Shown: piece after piece, positions 13,035 through 25,400 of the stretch
Layout: each line of letters begins with the position of its first letter
Numbering within the stretch: the first letter of the stretch is position 1
Assembly: GCF_947179165.1 (NCBI RefSeq)
Contig: NC_077247.1
Location: forward strand, 45,800,935-45,864,934
Reading direction: 5' to 3'
From: Solanum dulcamara
Taxonomy: Eukaryota > Streptophyta > Magnoliopsida > Solanales > Solanaceae
DNA: 64,000 nucleotides
Made by a program: the position numbers and the translations under genes
Notes under the pieces: generated by a model
What the model saw: the letters and a program-made list of their open reading frames with translations, nothing else
Databases searched by the model: none
Told to the model about the DNA's origin: nothing

Positions 13035-13907
13035 CTTACCCTTTTCACTCGACCCAAATTTTATTAAATACAGTGATTATAAGATCTTAGAAGGCAGCCT
13101 ACTCCTTGGAAGAGGTGTCTTCACATCATCTGGAAATACATTGGATTTTGATGGAAGAGTGGTAGGTAGTTGGCTATCATGTAGTAGACATTCATCCTTA
13201 AATAGTTGATCATGACTAATGGCAGTCAATGGCGTGACCGGTAATGGAAGTCCAGATATTAGAGAATCTATCACCTCTCAAGTTTCGGACGATATCGAGG
13301 TTGAAGTTGTGGAATCCTATTTTTTAAGAATTATGAAAATGTTATGACTTTAGTATAAAAAGCTGTACTAAATTTAATGAATCAGATACAATTGAGGAAT
13401 ATTATCGATACACTTGAGTTGATTTTTTCTTTATCAATCTGTTGAACATGCTCTTCATATTGATCAGTCTTATCAACAGCCTCTCTCGCATCTTTCATGG
13501 CATTATTCTAAATTTAATGTATAACATCAGTTCTAAACTTATTAATATTTAATGTATCACAATAATTGATCTGATACATTACCTTTAATGTATCAGAATA
13601 AACAATTACTTGAAAATGATATGCTCTAGTTGGTTCCATCTGTTGTACTAATACATCCTCTGATTGTTGTGGAATAAATGGTGCTTCTGTTTCCTACAAA
13701 TGTAATAATAACAATTATTTAAGAAAATGACTATTGAAATGATACATTATCTTTAATAACTTTGGTTCTGATAAATTATTATCAATGTATCAGTTGAAGC
13801 TGTTGTTTAAAAGATTCTACAACATCTAATACAATATTGTGTTCTGATACATCATCCACCTCTTGTATCGTGTTGGATGGTTCAACTACCTGCAAAACAT
13901 AATAACA

Positions 13908-14395
13908 TTTACTTATGATATATGAGCATGAAACGTATCAAGATCTATATAGCATCACAGGTTTAGCAGGTATAATAGCTATGAAGCATCAGCTTGGTAA
14001 TATGTTTGGTTTTGATACATTACCTTTAATGTATTAGTTGAAACATGTTGTTGAATATATTCTGCAGCATCTGATACAGTGTTATGCCCAGATACATCAT
14101 CCACATCTTGTATCATGTTGGATGGTTCTGCTTCCTGTAAATATAATGATATTTACTTATGATATATGAGCATGAAACGTATCAAGATCTATATAGCATC
14201 ACAGGTTTAGCAGGTATAATAGCTATGAAGCATCAGCTTGGTAATATGTTTGGTTTTGATACATTACCTTTAATGTATTAGTTGAAACATGTTGTTGAAT
14301 ATATTCTGCAGCATCTGATACAGTGTTATGCCCAGATACATCATCCACATCTTGTATCCTGTTGGATGGTTCTGCTTCCTACAAATATAATAACA
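13908..14395. repeat. 244-bp direct duplication inside the Ulp1-like gene
   Basis: Copies 13908-14151 and 14152-14395 are nearly identical, including the odd words gaaacgtatcaagatctata and catcagcttggtaatatg. A more diverged third copy of the right half lies just before (about 13800-13907). The unit contains candidate coding sequence followed by an intron-like part, so it multiplies a small exon with its intron. Confidence 0.88.
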
Positions 14396-16324
14396 TATAC
14401 TTATGAGAATGATAAATACAATGACAATTGAATATCTGATAGATAAAAATGAAATATATCCAGTAGTTTAAAAGTATATCAAAATATAAATATCAATAAT
14501 TACGTGATGTATCTACCTTAATATCTTCCTGGACATGAGATTAGACATTTGCTGGAGAGAGATTAGATTTATTTGGATCATGCTACTCCTCCAATACAGT
14601 AGGTGCTTGTTGTTCTTCCACCACATGAAATATTTGAACAAAATCTACTTTTTTAATTGAAAATGATGTGACAGTCATGTGGTGCACTATGTTGTCCATG
14701 GATTTCAAAATATCAGTGTGATTTGAATCAATTTTATTCTCTAACCGCTTGTACTTTCGATCAACTTTAATACAATAATATGAAAAAACACAATGTATTA
14801 ACTTATTAAAAGTATATTGTGTGTCTTAGTTCTTATAGTAATAACTTACGTATTTCTTTAGAGACTTCTTTATAGACTTCTTTAATGCTTTGAATTCCAC
14901 ATGAATAATTTGATCCGAATAACTGGAAGATTCACCGCCTACCCCTGACTTTGCCGCAGATTCTATAGAAATAGAAACAGGCTTTTCTGATGAATTTGGT
15001 GGTATGACATCCTTATGTATTTTAACTTTTTCTACTTGAATGAGTTTTTTATCAAGGGTAGTCTTCATTCCTTTGGAAGGAGGTGGAGAAGATGTATCAG
15101 CAACATGATTGGATCTTCTTAATAATTCTGTAGGTGGTTTTGTTGAAAAGTCCTCAAATCCGAAGACTTTTTGAGGTTCTGTAAATTTAACCTTGGCAGT
15201 TGATGTATCACCTTCATAATGATGTTCACTACCACGAATGACAAGTGATTCAATTTCATCTTGAGATGACACAATATTCGAGCATTGATACTGCAAAAAA
15301 ATTCATGAGAGGAATCATATATATGAGAACAAATTCTATTGTATCAAAGGCAAGACTATAGAATGTATCTTAAATGTTATGTATAATGAGTCAGTGCATA
15401 CATGAATAATCTTTAAGTACATTTAATAAGCAGGAGATGGTATGTTCATTTGCTATAATTATGAAAATGATTTCATGAAATATACCTCATTGAAGATGGT
15501 AGACATGAAGGTCTCAAATTTTGGCTTGACGGCAACAATACACCAATTAAGAATTTTGAGAATTCGATGGCCCACTCTTACAGCAATTTCAGAAGGCATC
15601 TGAAATGCACATTCGTAGATCCATGCATTCAGAGCGTATGGCATGCCGTCCAAATGATATATTTGTTTGGCATTTGAAAACTCATACCTAATTCCTTTTA
15701 TCAATTTGGAAAATGTTATTTTTTCCCATGGATATTGCGCATACCTACCATCCTCTACCATCTTAAAATCATCAACAGAAATAGGTGAATCACCTATTTG
15801 AAAAAAAATAAAAGTGTGGATGAAGTAGAGAATGGACATTTGAACAACGTTTTTATTTGTTTTCCATCCTCCAATCAGAAAACGCTAAACGAAACATCCT
15901 TTATTTATCCATTTTTTGCACCAGGAAAATATCTAGACAACAATCTACTTTTTGGTGCATCTAGGTAACAAAAATCATTGATATTACCGGCACATCGCAA
16001 ACCAGTAATAATAGCAAATTCCTTGATTGTGAATATGAGTATATTACCCTGCATATGACGAATGTGCAATTCCTCTTTGTTTTTTTGCTCTACCTCAAGA
16101 AGTAAGAGGCATTTGATGATTTGCCCTTGAAAATTACACTGTGGCATATCTAGATAGTGACCAAATATGATTTGTCGATATAATTATATAGCTTCATCAC
16201 CTATTGGTGATTTGAAATCATCAATAAAATTAGTCGTATAAGCAGTACCGAATCTCAGAAAGTGTGAGGGGATCTTCTTGATGACGTACTTCATTCCCTG
16301 CATTGACATGGAAACTTATTAAAT

Positions 16325-16705
16325 ACAACTTAATCTTAATACATAAATAGGAAGTATCAGAAGATTATAGCTTGTTACATAAGAATCTGATACATAAACA
16401 AGATGTATCAGGAGCATTAAAGATTGATACATGAGAATCCGATACAAAAATACGATGTATCAAAAACATTAAAGCTTGATACATAAGAATCTGATATATA
16501 AACTAGATGTATCAGGAATCAGTAAATCTTCAGAAAAATGACATTTAAAAAAAATAATATAAGCAGGATGTATCAGAAGCAGTAAATCCTAATATATGAG
16601 CATTTAATACAAAACCACGATGTATCAGAAGCATTAAAGGTTGATACATATGAATCTGATACATAAAATTATATGTATCAGAAGTAGTAAATCTTCATAA
16701 AACGT
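16325..16705. repeat. Second array of the 52-bp GATACAT/ATGTATC minisatellite
   Basis: Six to seven degenerate units have the same structure as the 10766-11600 array (gatgtatcagga, gcattaaagcttgatacata, gaatctgatacataaa). It lies in the gap between the first exon and the DUF1985-like region of the Ulp1-like gene. Confidence 0.85.
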
Positions 16706-17300
16706 GACATTAAAAAAACATCTTATATGAACTCATACATTTAGAAGATTAGGGCGTGTTGAAACCCCTTCGATCTTCTTGTCGACTTCTTTGGGTGAAT
16801 GTTGAACTTGGGATTTCGACTTTGATTTCTCACGTAGCTTATCCATCACTGATGGATCGTTACGATGTTTGGAGTCCGGTGAAACAAGAATTTCTTGATT
16901 TTTATTCAACTGAGTGAGACCAACACTAAAAAATGGAGGGAATTCCATATGTATCAGTGAACAATATGAGTAAAAAAAATTACAGAAGAAAACAGAGGAA
17001 ATCGAATGAGGTGAGAATGAAGTGAGATACCAGTAAAGGAAAAACTTGAATATACCTTACTTTGAAGTTTGAAATTGAGTAATAGATAGACTGAAATTGA
17101 AAAAAAGAAACTGTCGGCAATGAGGCCGAAGAATAGGCGTGAATTTAGGATAACTGATATAAGGTAAAAGTGATGTATCATGAAAGAGTGAGAGGGTTAA
17201 AAAAAGAGGGTTTTTGATATTTTTTCAACTAGTAGAGAGTATTAGTAAATATGGTAATATAACATGTGTAAATGGGCAATTCCCCCCCCCCCCCCCCTAA

Positions 17301-17651
17301 AAAAAAAAGGAAAATGAAAGTCTTGGGCCAAATGTGAAAATACGTAAGAACGTCACCTATTTTAAGATAATATATTTTTTCCTATCAAACACACCCTCAA
17401 TATATGATGTATACATAGATTATATAATTATTATATGATTAAAAATTTAAAAATTAGGATTATTTTTTGTTCTAAATTTTGTTGGGCTGCTACGCAGTGT
17501 GAAAAATCCAATTTATTTTAGTCCTTTTTGTCCTCTATTGTTTAAATTAAAAACTATATATATATAAATTTCATCCAAAAAAATCTACGTTTTCCATTAA
17601 AAAGTTTAAAGGAAAAGCCCAAAAAAAAAATGAGGAGATTGCAATATGATA
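17301..17651. other. Noncoding right flank of the MULE
   Basis: AT-rich sequence with no coding signal between the MULE end and the next MITE. Confidence 0.4.
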
Positions 17652-17963
17652 CTCCATCCGTCACATATTATAAATTTTCATTTTATCCGTCTTTTAAGAA
17701 TTCATAAACAAAAAAGGTATTTTTATTAATTTATTCTTTAACTCTTTTAATACACTCTATTTGTGTGTCTTATGTATCAATACCAAGATTAATAATGGGG
17801 GAACTTTTTAAATTTTTTACAATATTTATACTTTGATAAAAAAGAATTAATTTTAAGGGCAAAATGAGAAATTTTTAATTAATTTTATCTTGACTTTTAA
17901 ATTGATAAATAATTTGAGACATATATTTTTAGTAATGTGAACAAGTAATGTAAAACGGGGAAG
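17652..17963. repeat. Stowaway-like MITE remnant
   Basis: The left end is ctccatccgtcacatattat and the right end is gtaatgtaaaacggggaag, with TA at both borders. The interior is AT-rich without open frames. Confidence 0.6.
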
Positions 17964-18470
17964 TATGAAGAAATCGTTCTACTTAGGATTAATTTAGAAT
18001 ATAATATATATTTTGAGACAAGTAGAGATTTTACGCTCGTTTTGACTGAATTAATTTATTAACTTAATATATCAATGAAAATTTATGATATCTTGTTGAC
18101 AGACTATATGTTAACGTGTTACATGGTTTGGAATTTGAAAGGGGCTAAAATTATGGCATTCCAAAAGCGTCCTTTGGAACCAAAACAAAAGGGATTAAAA
18201 AAAATAAAAATTAGAAACCCCATGATAATCCATTGTCGCTATAATCTTTGTCACAATTTCTGTCCTTCGGATGCGTACTTTGTGGTGAGCACTAGGTAAA
18301 TTCTTACTGTGTAATAGCTTGCATAACACACAAGAAATATAATCCGCATCAGGCAAGTCTTATGCGATAAGCTCGACTCAAAAGGGATTAAAATTTTGAA
18401 ACATGTTAAATTAACAAAGAGTGTATTGCAAGTGCAACTTATAAAATAACAAAGGACTATAGTTTTAGAG
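17964..18470. other. Noncoding, nothing recognised
   Basis: A 74-codon frame at 18075-18299 has no recognisable motif and is not called. Confidence 0.4.
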
Positions 18471-18543
18471 ATTAAATGGATAAAGAATGGACAAAATTAA
18501 ATGGATAAAGAATGGACAAAATTAAATGGATAAAGAATGGACA
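18471..18543. repeat. 25-bp tandem repeat x about 2.9
   Basis: The unit attaaatggataaagaatgg plus acaaa starts at 18471, 18496 and 18521 without visible mismatch. Confidence 0.92.
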
Positions 18544-18619
18544 GATTTATTTTTTTTTAAAAAGCGATTTACATGTCATGGTGAAAGAGGAAAAATGAAT
18601 ACAGTTGAAGGGTTGCACC

Positions 18620-19181
18620 GGGTGGGCATGATACAGTATGGTATGGTATTTAAAATTTTGGTATGGTAATTTTAATATTTGATTTTTAAAACTATTATAT
18701 CATTATTATACCATTTTAATTCGGTATGATTCGATATTTTAAAGTTCAGTTTCGATATTTTGTAGTATGGTAAATCGCTAACCATAGTTTGTTCAATTCA
18801 AAAAGAAAGATCTCAATTGCATCATCACATTACAGATCTAGAAATATATATATTCAAAAGAAACTACAAACAACTCATTTTCTTAATCAATTACGTTTAA
18901 TATACATTTCAACAAAATAGAGTAGTCAAAATTTCAATTTTAAAACATATAATTTATACTAATATGAGGTTGCATATTTGTTAGTATTTTAATAATATAT
19001 ATATATATATATTATTTATGTAACTACATACTACGGTATGGCATTCGGTGTTTCGATATATTAATTTTAAATACCAAATACCATACCGAATATTTTAAAA
19101 AGTATACCATATACCATAATACCAAAATCATGATATTAAAAATTTCGACATGATATAACAATTCAGTATATACCATATCTA
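18620..19181. mobile_element. hAT-type MITE with perfect 8-bp target duplication
   Basis: The 8-bp duplication gttgcacc flanks the element at 18612-18619 and 19182-19189. The left end is gggtgggcatgatacagtat. The right end, reverse-complemented, is tagatatggtatatactg, an imperfect terminal repeat. The interior is rich in ggtatggtat on the left and ataccatacc on the right, so much of the element could fold back. The GGGTGGGCAT end and 8-bp duplication are typical of hAT-derived MITEs. No transposase is encoded. An (AT)n run lies near 18997. Confidence 0.82.
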
Positions 19182-19437
19182 GTTGCACCTTTTAACTGTT
19201 CCCAATAATTTATAAAAAGATAGAATAGTCTAGCACATGAGAACTACTTTAGACATCTAAAAAAGAAAATTGCTAGAAACTAAAAAAAGATATATTAATG
19301 TTGCACCTTCCATTTCTCATCTTCTACTTTATTATTGGAAAAATGAAATTGACCCTCTAAACAAAGATTGACTTGAACAAATAGTAGAACTAAAACTGGA
19401 AACTAATCTGCCCCTAAGCCTTCTGATACATTCACTG

Positions 19438-22400
19438 CTACCTTGGAGACCTACCAGAGAGACATTTTCCGCAAGAAACGAACCTCAGTAAGCTCTTTGG
19501 CCTCCTACTTCTTGTTTTCAATCGCGAAAGCTGCACGATAACCAATTCTGTTAACTGATAGCTACAACAAAATCAGTTGGCTTAGTAAATTTGCTAATAA
19601 ATCAGTTTTTATTGAATATGCAATAAGTAGCAAAAAGTTGGTGTAAAGCCTCAAGCTCTTCCAAATCATAAAACAAAAGAAATAAGAAGCTACAAGTGAA
19701 ACCAATAGCATTAAAACTGAAAATGGATTTTCATCCCATTTACTAGAAATAAGAGTATCTTCCCATAGATAAATAAGTCAAAAGGGAAAAGTCTCTCCTT
19801 CAGCATCATGCCTCAGTGAGAGCAATCAAAACTCTGTGGGGCATAAATCAATGTCACCAGTAACTGGAAAATTGCTATTTATAGCTATAGTCTGATGTTC
19901 TTAAACTTTCTATATTCAAAATCGTAGCAGCTTTTACAGAAAATTGGGCTGAATTGACTGCATTTGATACTTTAAACATCTCATGCATGGCCGAAGCAAT
20001 AGCCGACACTACGAATCATGTGCAATTGTCCTACCTAGTTCCTTCTCTTAGTTGCTCTTTAGGGGGAGGAGGGCAGAGGTTTTTGCTAAAAGTTGCACAA
20101 CTTGCCTGGAAGCCATAGAATAGACCAGTTAATTCGCTATTTCTAGCTTTGAACTGGATTTGCATCCAAGGACGTGGCTTAATTGGTCAATGAAATGGGA
20201 GGAAAACCACGACGTCTCACGTATAAATCTCAGTGAAGACAAAAAACACCAGGCGATTTCTTTCCATCTACCCAAGCCTTAGTGGGTAGAGTTCCTCGAT
20301 ACCTTTGGATAGAGGCACCTGTGGAATAGTAGAGGTATCCCAAGCTATCCCAGACATCACAGTCCATAAAAAAGAATTGATGGATAATAGGCCCACCTTT
20401 AAAGTGTGCATACAACACATCCCACTATACTCCTTTGCTAGCCTTTCTTCTTTTTTTTTTGTTTTGGGGTGCGTCAAGAGACTTTTGCTCATGGTCCATC
20501 ATAATAGCTAAATGTAAGACAAGGTCTGATAAGGAAGCATCTTGATTTGACATGTTAGCAAGTGAAACATCATCATAATTGCTTATACTTGCAACTATTA
20601 TCATGCAGTATGTCGAATTCCAAGGCAGAATGCAAGCAAACAATGTTGACATACAACTCGAAAAGTCTAAGATGCATAGAAGACATTTAAAGGACTCTTA
20701 AATGCATTAAAAAGGAAAATAGAATCTGTTTACCTGTCGGCGGGTGACTCTTTTAGCCTTCCAACAAAGCAAGCTCCTTGACCTTGCTTCTAATCTCCTA
20801 CAGAGAAGAAATATCACATTATTACATGAGAATAGTCAAATTAAAAGAAGAACACTTATGACGTTTCCAACAACAACTGAATATCAAGTAAAACCAGTTA
20901 TACCTACCATAAGAATTTTGCAATATAAGAGTACTTATTCCAAGAAAAAATAAGTGGTGCCATATGTTCTGATGTTATACTCAAAGGTCTATCAGAAGTG
21001 TAGATAGCTTTACTCAAAAAAGAAGTGTAGATAGCTTGTAACACTTTCTATGGAGTCTTTTAGTTGATAACTGATGACAGGACAATACTAAGTTGGACGG
21101 AATGTGTTTCTCTAGCATGTGTATCAGTCCATCCACCAACAAGTGAAGGATGAAGGGGCTGCTTCTGTTCCACATTTAATATAATACAAATCTATATCTC
21201 CTCAACCAAGTAATCAGTAGGGCATTCTCTTATCTTTTCTGCATCTGTACTGCTATATAAAATCAAAACACAACTTAAAGACAGACCAGTTTTATGCATT
21301 TTAATGGGATATTATTTCTCTCTTCAAGAAAATGAATATGAAAATGGTTACACATCTGAGATATATATACAATCTGATATACAATGTGGTCATACAAGAA
21401 GGATGGGAAAAGAGGTACATACAAATTCTCTTGTTCAAGCTTTTCAGCGATAGAAACAGCCTTGCGTTTTGACCAGATACTTTGCTGTGTGCATCCTTCT
21501 GCCTGCTGAATTACGTGAGCAAGAGATACCTTGCTCTTAACTAAGCTCAAACTTTGGCTTCTATCCCCTAAGTTTCTTCGTTCAGGAATGGAAGTGGATG
21601 AATTCTTGGCAATTGATATTGTCCCTCCCGGAAAATCACTTTCCAAATTCCCCCTATCAAATCGTGTATTGTTGTCAATCTGATCATTGTGTTTCAATGC
21701 TCTTGGAGAAGCTTCCTCTTCAACTATCTCGCTACCACCTATTCCTCTTGAGTCAAGCTTTGCAAATGCCAAACCTTCTCTATCATTCACTTGTGCCCTG
21801 CTGATTTCATCAGGACCTACTATTCTCACCCCATTACTATAAATGCCAGGGTTTGTACCTATATGAGATGTGCCATGAGGTGCTGACAACACAATTGGTC
21901 CAGCCTTGCCATCTTTCCCAGATTCACATCTGATTTCTATAGTCACGGAGGACCCAAGAACAGACTCAAAAGCTTGTAAAATATGACCCCTGAATTTCTC
22001 AACCTTGGATTTTGTTAGATGTGAGCTGAACAGTAACTGCACAGTTGGAGCTGCAACGAAATTAACAAATTAGATGAGCACGAATAACATCTACAAATGA
22101 AGCCCCACAGATCAGTATTTTATAGTTGTTCCACATATGCACAGTGTATGATGCACAGTACATGAAACATATTGTTTCAACAGAATCCATCCCTCCCTCT
22201 CTCACAAGTCATGGGGCATATATGCAAAGCACAAGCAAGTCAAGAATAACACTCATATTCCAGAAGACTAAGTATTGCTACAAGTTGGAATGAAATTTTA
22301 TGTTCATATTATGTTTGAGTTATAGGAAGTCCAAAACTAAAATAATTAGATGCCAATCAAAAAGAAAGCTTACAACAGAATGAATATGGAATTACAAAGG

Positions 22401-25400
22401 AAACCAAGCTGAAAAGTGCAAGAGTAATACTCAGAAAGGCTAGTAATGCATTAAATTTGTAACACGAATGTAAAATTAAGCAGGTAACCAAGAGATGAAC
22501 AAATATAGAGGTAGATTCAAAAGAATAAGGGAATTAAGAAAGTAGACATTTATGATGCGTTGAAGCACTAAAAACACCCTTGGAATCAGCAGCCTGCTAC
22601 TATTAGAGGCGATCTAGGATTTGAACTTTATGGGTTCGAGTTTGGGGTTCTATCACATCTTATTTGATTTACAGAGTTCGAAATCACTTATTTGTACTTA
22701 GTGATTTTTTAACACATAAAAGTTCCGAGCCAGAGCTATTGGTGTTCGGAGGAACCCATAATTCACACTCTACATCTGCCCCTGGCTATTACTTGCTGCA
22801 ACAAGGCTTTGAAATGAAGTGTTCAAACCATATAAACCTGTCAAAAAGGTGCCCTCTTTATATTACTAGGTTCCAAGTGAATTCCACCTTCCTCACACAA
22901 AAAAAGAAATATATGCCCATGATTTCTATTGACAAGGAAACAAACGATTACATTCAAGAAACTAGAATAGACAGATTTCCAAGAAATCCCAATCCCAAAT
23001 TAGTTCCTGGATAAGGAGAAAGGAAGCTTTTCTCTTGGATCTATTCCATAACCCTTCCTTAAAAGAGTGCAGGCTGTAATAATCAAGATCTGTTTTAAGC
23101 TAATGTTAATTGGTTTACTAAAAATCAAGTCTTCTGGTTTTCACCTGCTGATTAAAAATGCAGTTGAAATGCCTAAAAATGAATATAAGTATGCAAAATT
23201 CACTATTCAAGACCATACGACATAGCAATGAAAATAATTAAGAACAATTCACTAGTCATGACCATAAGACATAGCTAAGGATGTTTGTAAGAGACTAAAT
23301 GAATTGTACCTGCTCCAAAGCTGACTGAGGTAAGCTTTCCTTCACGATACATAAACTCTTTTAAGCCATTTATTTCAATATTTTCAAGCACTTCTAACCA
23401 CAATTCTTCAATATCCCGGTGCAACTTACCTGTAACCTGGCCACTACTTGTTCTATTTTTATCACTAGAGACACTATAAGCTTTCTGAGTTAATACTCCA
23501 GCTCCATTATGCCCTTTTCCACCAATGCAAATCCCTTTCATCCTGGAGTCGGAGTAAATATCACTAGAACATCCAGCTTGAAAGTTTTCTACCTTACTTT
23601 TTGATAGGAACCCTCTGTTTTTGTGTAGCGTGTCAGTATGCTCAACATTGCTTTTCCTGGGTCTTTCTGTTCCCCCTGCATTATTCAAGCCTAATGGACT
23701 TTGAATAAAACTTGTGTCAGCTGAGGAACTGGGCAACATATACTGCTGATCTGGAGCGAGTTGCAGCAATGCAGCTGTAAGCCAGGTAAGTCTGTCATTT
23801 GACATTCTCAGCTGCTTTTCAGCTTCAGATAGTGTTTTCAGAGCTTGACGCAGTTTTTCCATATCTTGTTTTGATACTGCAACCAAAGAATAGAGGAAAG
23901 TAGAGTTGAACTTGGAGAAAAATATGATTAAAATGGCATATATAGTTCAAGTTCCTGTGAGAACATTGAAAGAGAATGAGAAGATAATTACTCAAATTGG
24001 AGGATGTGAAATAAGATTCTCTTTGCAAATTGTTTCACAAGCAAAGTTGATTTAACATATAATTGGAAGACTTATTAAGGGAAATGAATATGTATTGTCT
24101 GAAGATCATATGGGTTTATCAAGGAGACCCAATGAATAACTCATTTATTACGGAATAAGCAAATTATGGATCACTTACCTGCTTGGCATCGAAAGAACTT
24201 CCTCCGAGGCCTTTCTTTTGTGAAGTCATAGCTCCCAGCAAGTATATCAGTTATGACTGTAGCAAGTTGTGACATTAAAGCTAAGGGTTCAACACCAGAT
24301 TCCATGATATCCCTCAAATGTTTCACTGTATTGACAGTGTCAGCAGATAATGCCAAGTCAAGTAAGTCGACTAATTTCTCATCAGATATAAGTCCAACCT
24401 GTAATGCCATCAAGTCACAAACATTATTAAAAAGTTTGAATTACATATCTAATTTTAAAATTTAATAATTAGGCAATGTATGGAAGAAGATGAAACAAAG
24501 CTAGCCACTCTGTTGATTAGTGTAATTTTCCATAAAAGTCTCCATAAAAGCAAGAAGAAATAATTATAATAAAGGATATTCCAATTCTTCATCAAAGAAT
24601 AATATATATTAAATGTCTTTTCTTACATTCAAATATGCACCTAGGTTTACTTTTTATAACCGTGATATCGAGCAAGCTTGCACACACTTCGACTAATTGG
24701 TACATACTACCTCCCATCAACACAGGTACCAGTTAACTCTGTCCACTAAATGGGTAGTGTTTTGGCCTCCGCCAAGAAATGAGCCTGACACCTCGTGGTT
24801 CTCAATCTGTTGAGAATACAATTAAATAGAAAAGTGTGCTCTCTCTAATAGCTTAAGCTTTTAGATGAGATGGTCACATACTTCAACATGGTGTCAGAGC
24901 AGACAGAGGTCCTGAGATCGAATCTCACTGCCACCATATCAAAAAAAGAATTTCTACGTGCTTGGACCATGAAAAAAGAATCAGGCTCGCATGTGAGGGG
25001 GCGTGTTGAGAATACAGTTAAATAATAAAAGTGTGCTCTCTCTAATGGCTTAAGCTTCTAGATGAGATGGTCCCACACTTCAACACAATCCACTCCATTT
25101 ACCACAAAATATGCACCTCAGCTTCCATCATATAGTTGGACAACCAGTTAAAGTTCATGTTTAAGATGCCTTTTACTTCTTCGGCAGCATTATAAACTGA
25201 TATGGTAGCCATATGCTAAAACCTCTAAAAACCAAAGCATGATATTCTCTTACCAAAGACTAGTCTTCTTCCTGAAGTGTAAGATAATAGTTTAATTAGT
25301 CTTAGACATCTAACCTCCTCACAATGAAATAATTAATAAGTGTGTGTGCAAGAAAACACCATCATTTAGCTAAAGCTTTTTGCTGTTATGAGATCAAACA

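Larger units (their letters stand above)
11620..16948 (-). pseudogene. DUF1985 / Ulp1-like (C48 peptidase) gene carried by the MULE
   Basis: Minus-strand blocks in order: N-terminal exon 16948-16733; DUF1985-like region about 16297-15905 (FTIKEFAIITGLRC) continuing at about 15800-15475 (YPWEKITFSKLIKGIRYEF); Lys/Ser-rich linker 15296-14826; a segment at 13274-13077; FVICYHPLTELTWEYTQWID near 12960-12900; then the protease core 12543 to about 11700. In the core HWVLAVVVL (His), a VHDSS motif (Asp) and, after a splice, NCGVF (Cys, about 11920) form the expected Ulp1/SENP set. A final conserved block is SRYAALLWKYGS. SUMO-type proteases of this family cleave SUMO or related conjugates; the role in transposons is unknown. 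In-frame stops between blocks (for example after LPNFHDSGFF..SYKDS) and a duplicated exon/intron segment indicate a pseudogene, although some breaks may be introns. Confidence 0.8.
7060..17300. mobile_element. Large decayed Mutator-like element (MULE) with transposase and Ulp1-like gene
   Basis: One unit of about 10.2 kb is inferred. A MURA-type transposase pseudogene (plus) and a DUF1985/Ulp1-like protease pseudogene (minus) face each other, and GATACAT/ATGTATC-rich sequence runs from about 7165 to 17180 and stops outside. Candidate terminal inverted repeats are badly diverged: 7080-7150 and the reverse complement of 17195-17285 share TTACC..TAA, TAGT.GAAAA and CCCTC followed by a T-run and AA..CCC. 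No target duplication was found. Pairing of these two gene types is known for Kaonashi-type MULEs in Arabidopsis and related MULEs elsewhere. A run of about 15 C followed by A's (17282-17308) sits at the right end. Exact ends are uncertain. Confidence 0.75.

Noticed and set aside
8024..16705. CRISPR-like array
   Set aside because: The repeats are degenerate tandem minisatellites with no uniform spacers, in a plant nuclear context.
17282..17308. Poly-C run as a telomere or G-quadruplex element
   Set aside because: It is a single homopolymer C15 followed by A's at the MULE end; there is no spaced G-tract pattern and no telomeric repeat.
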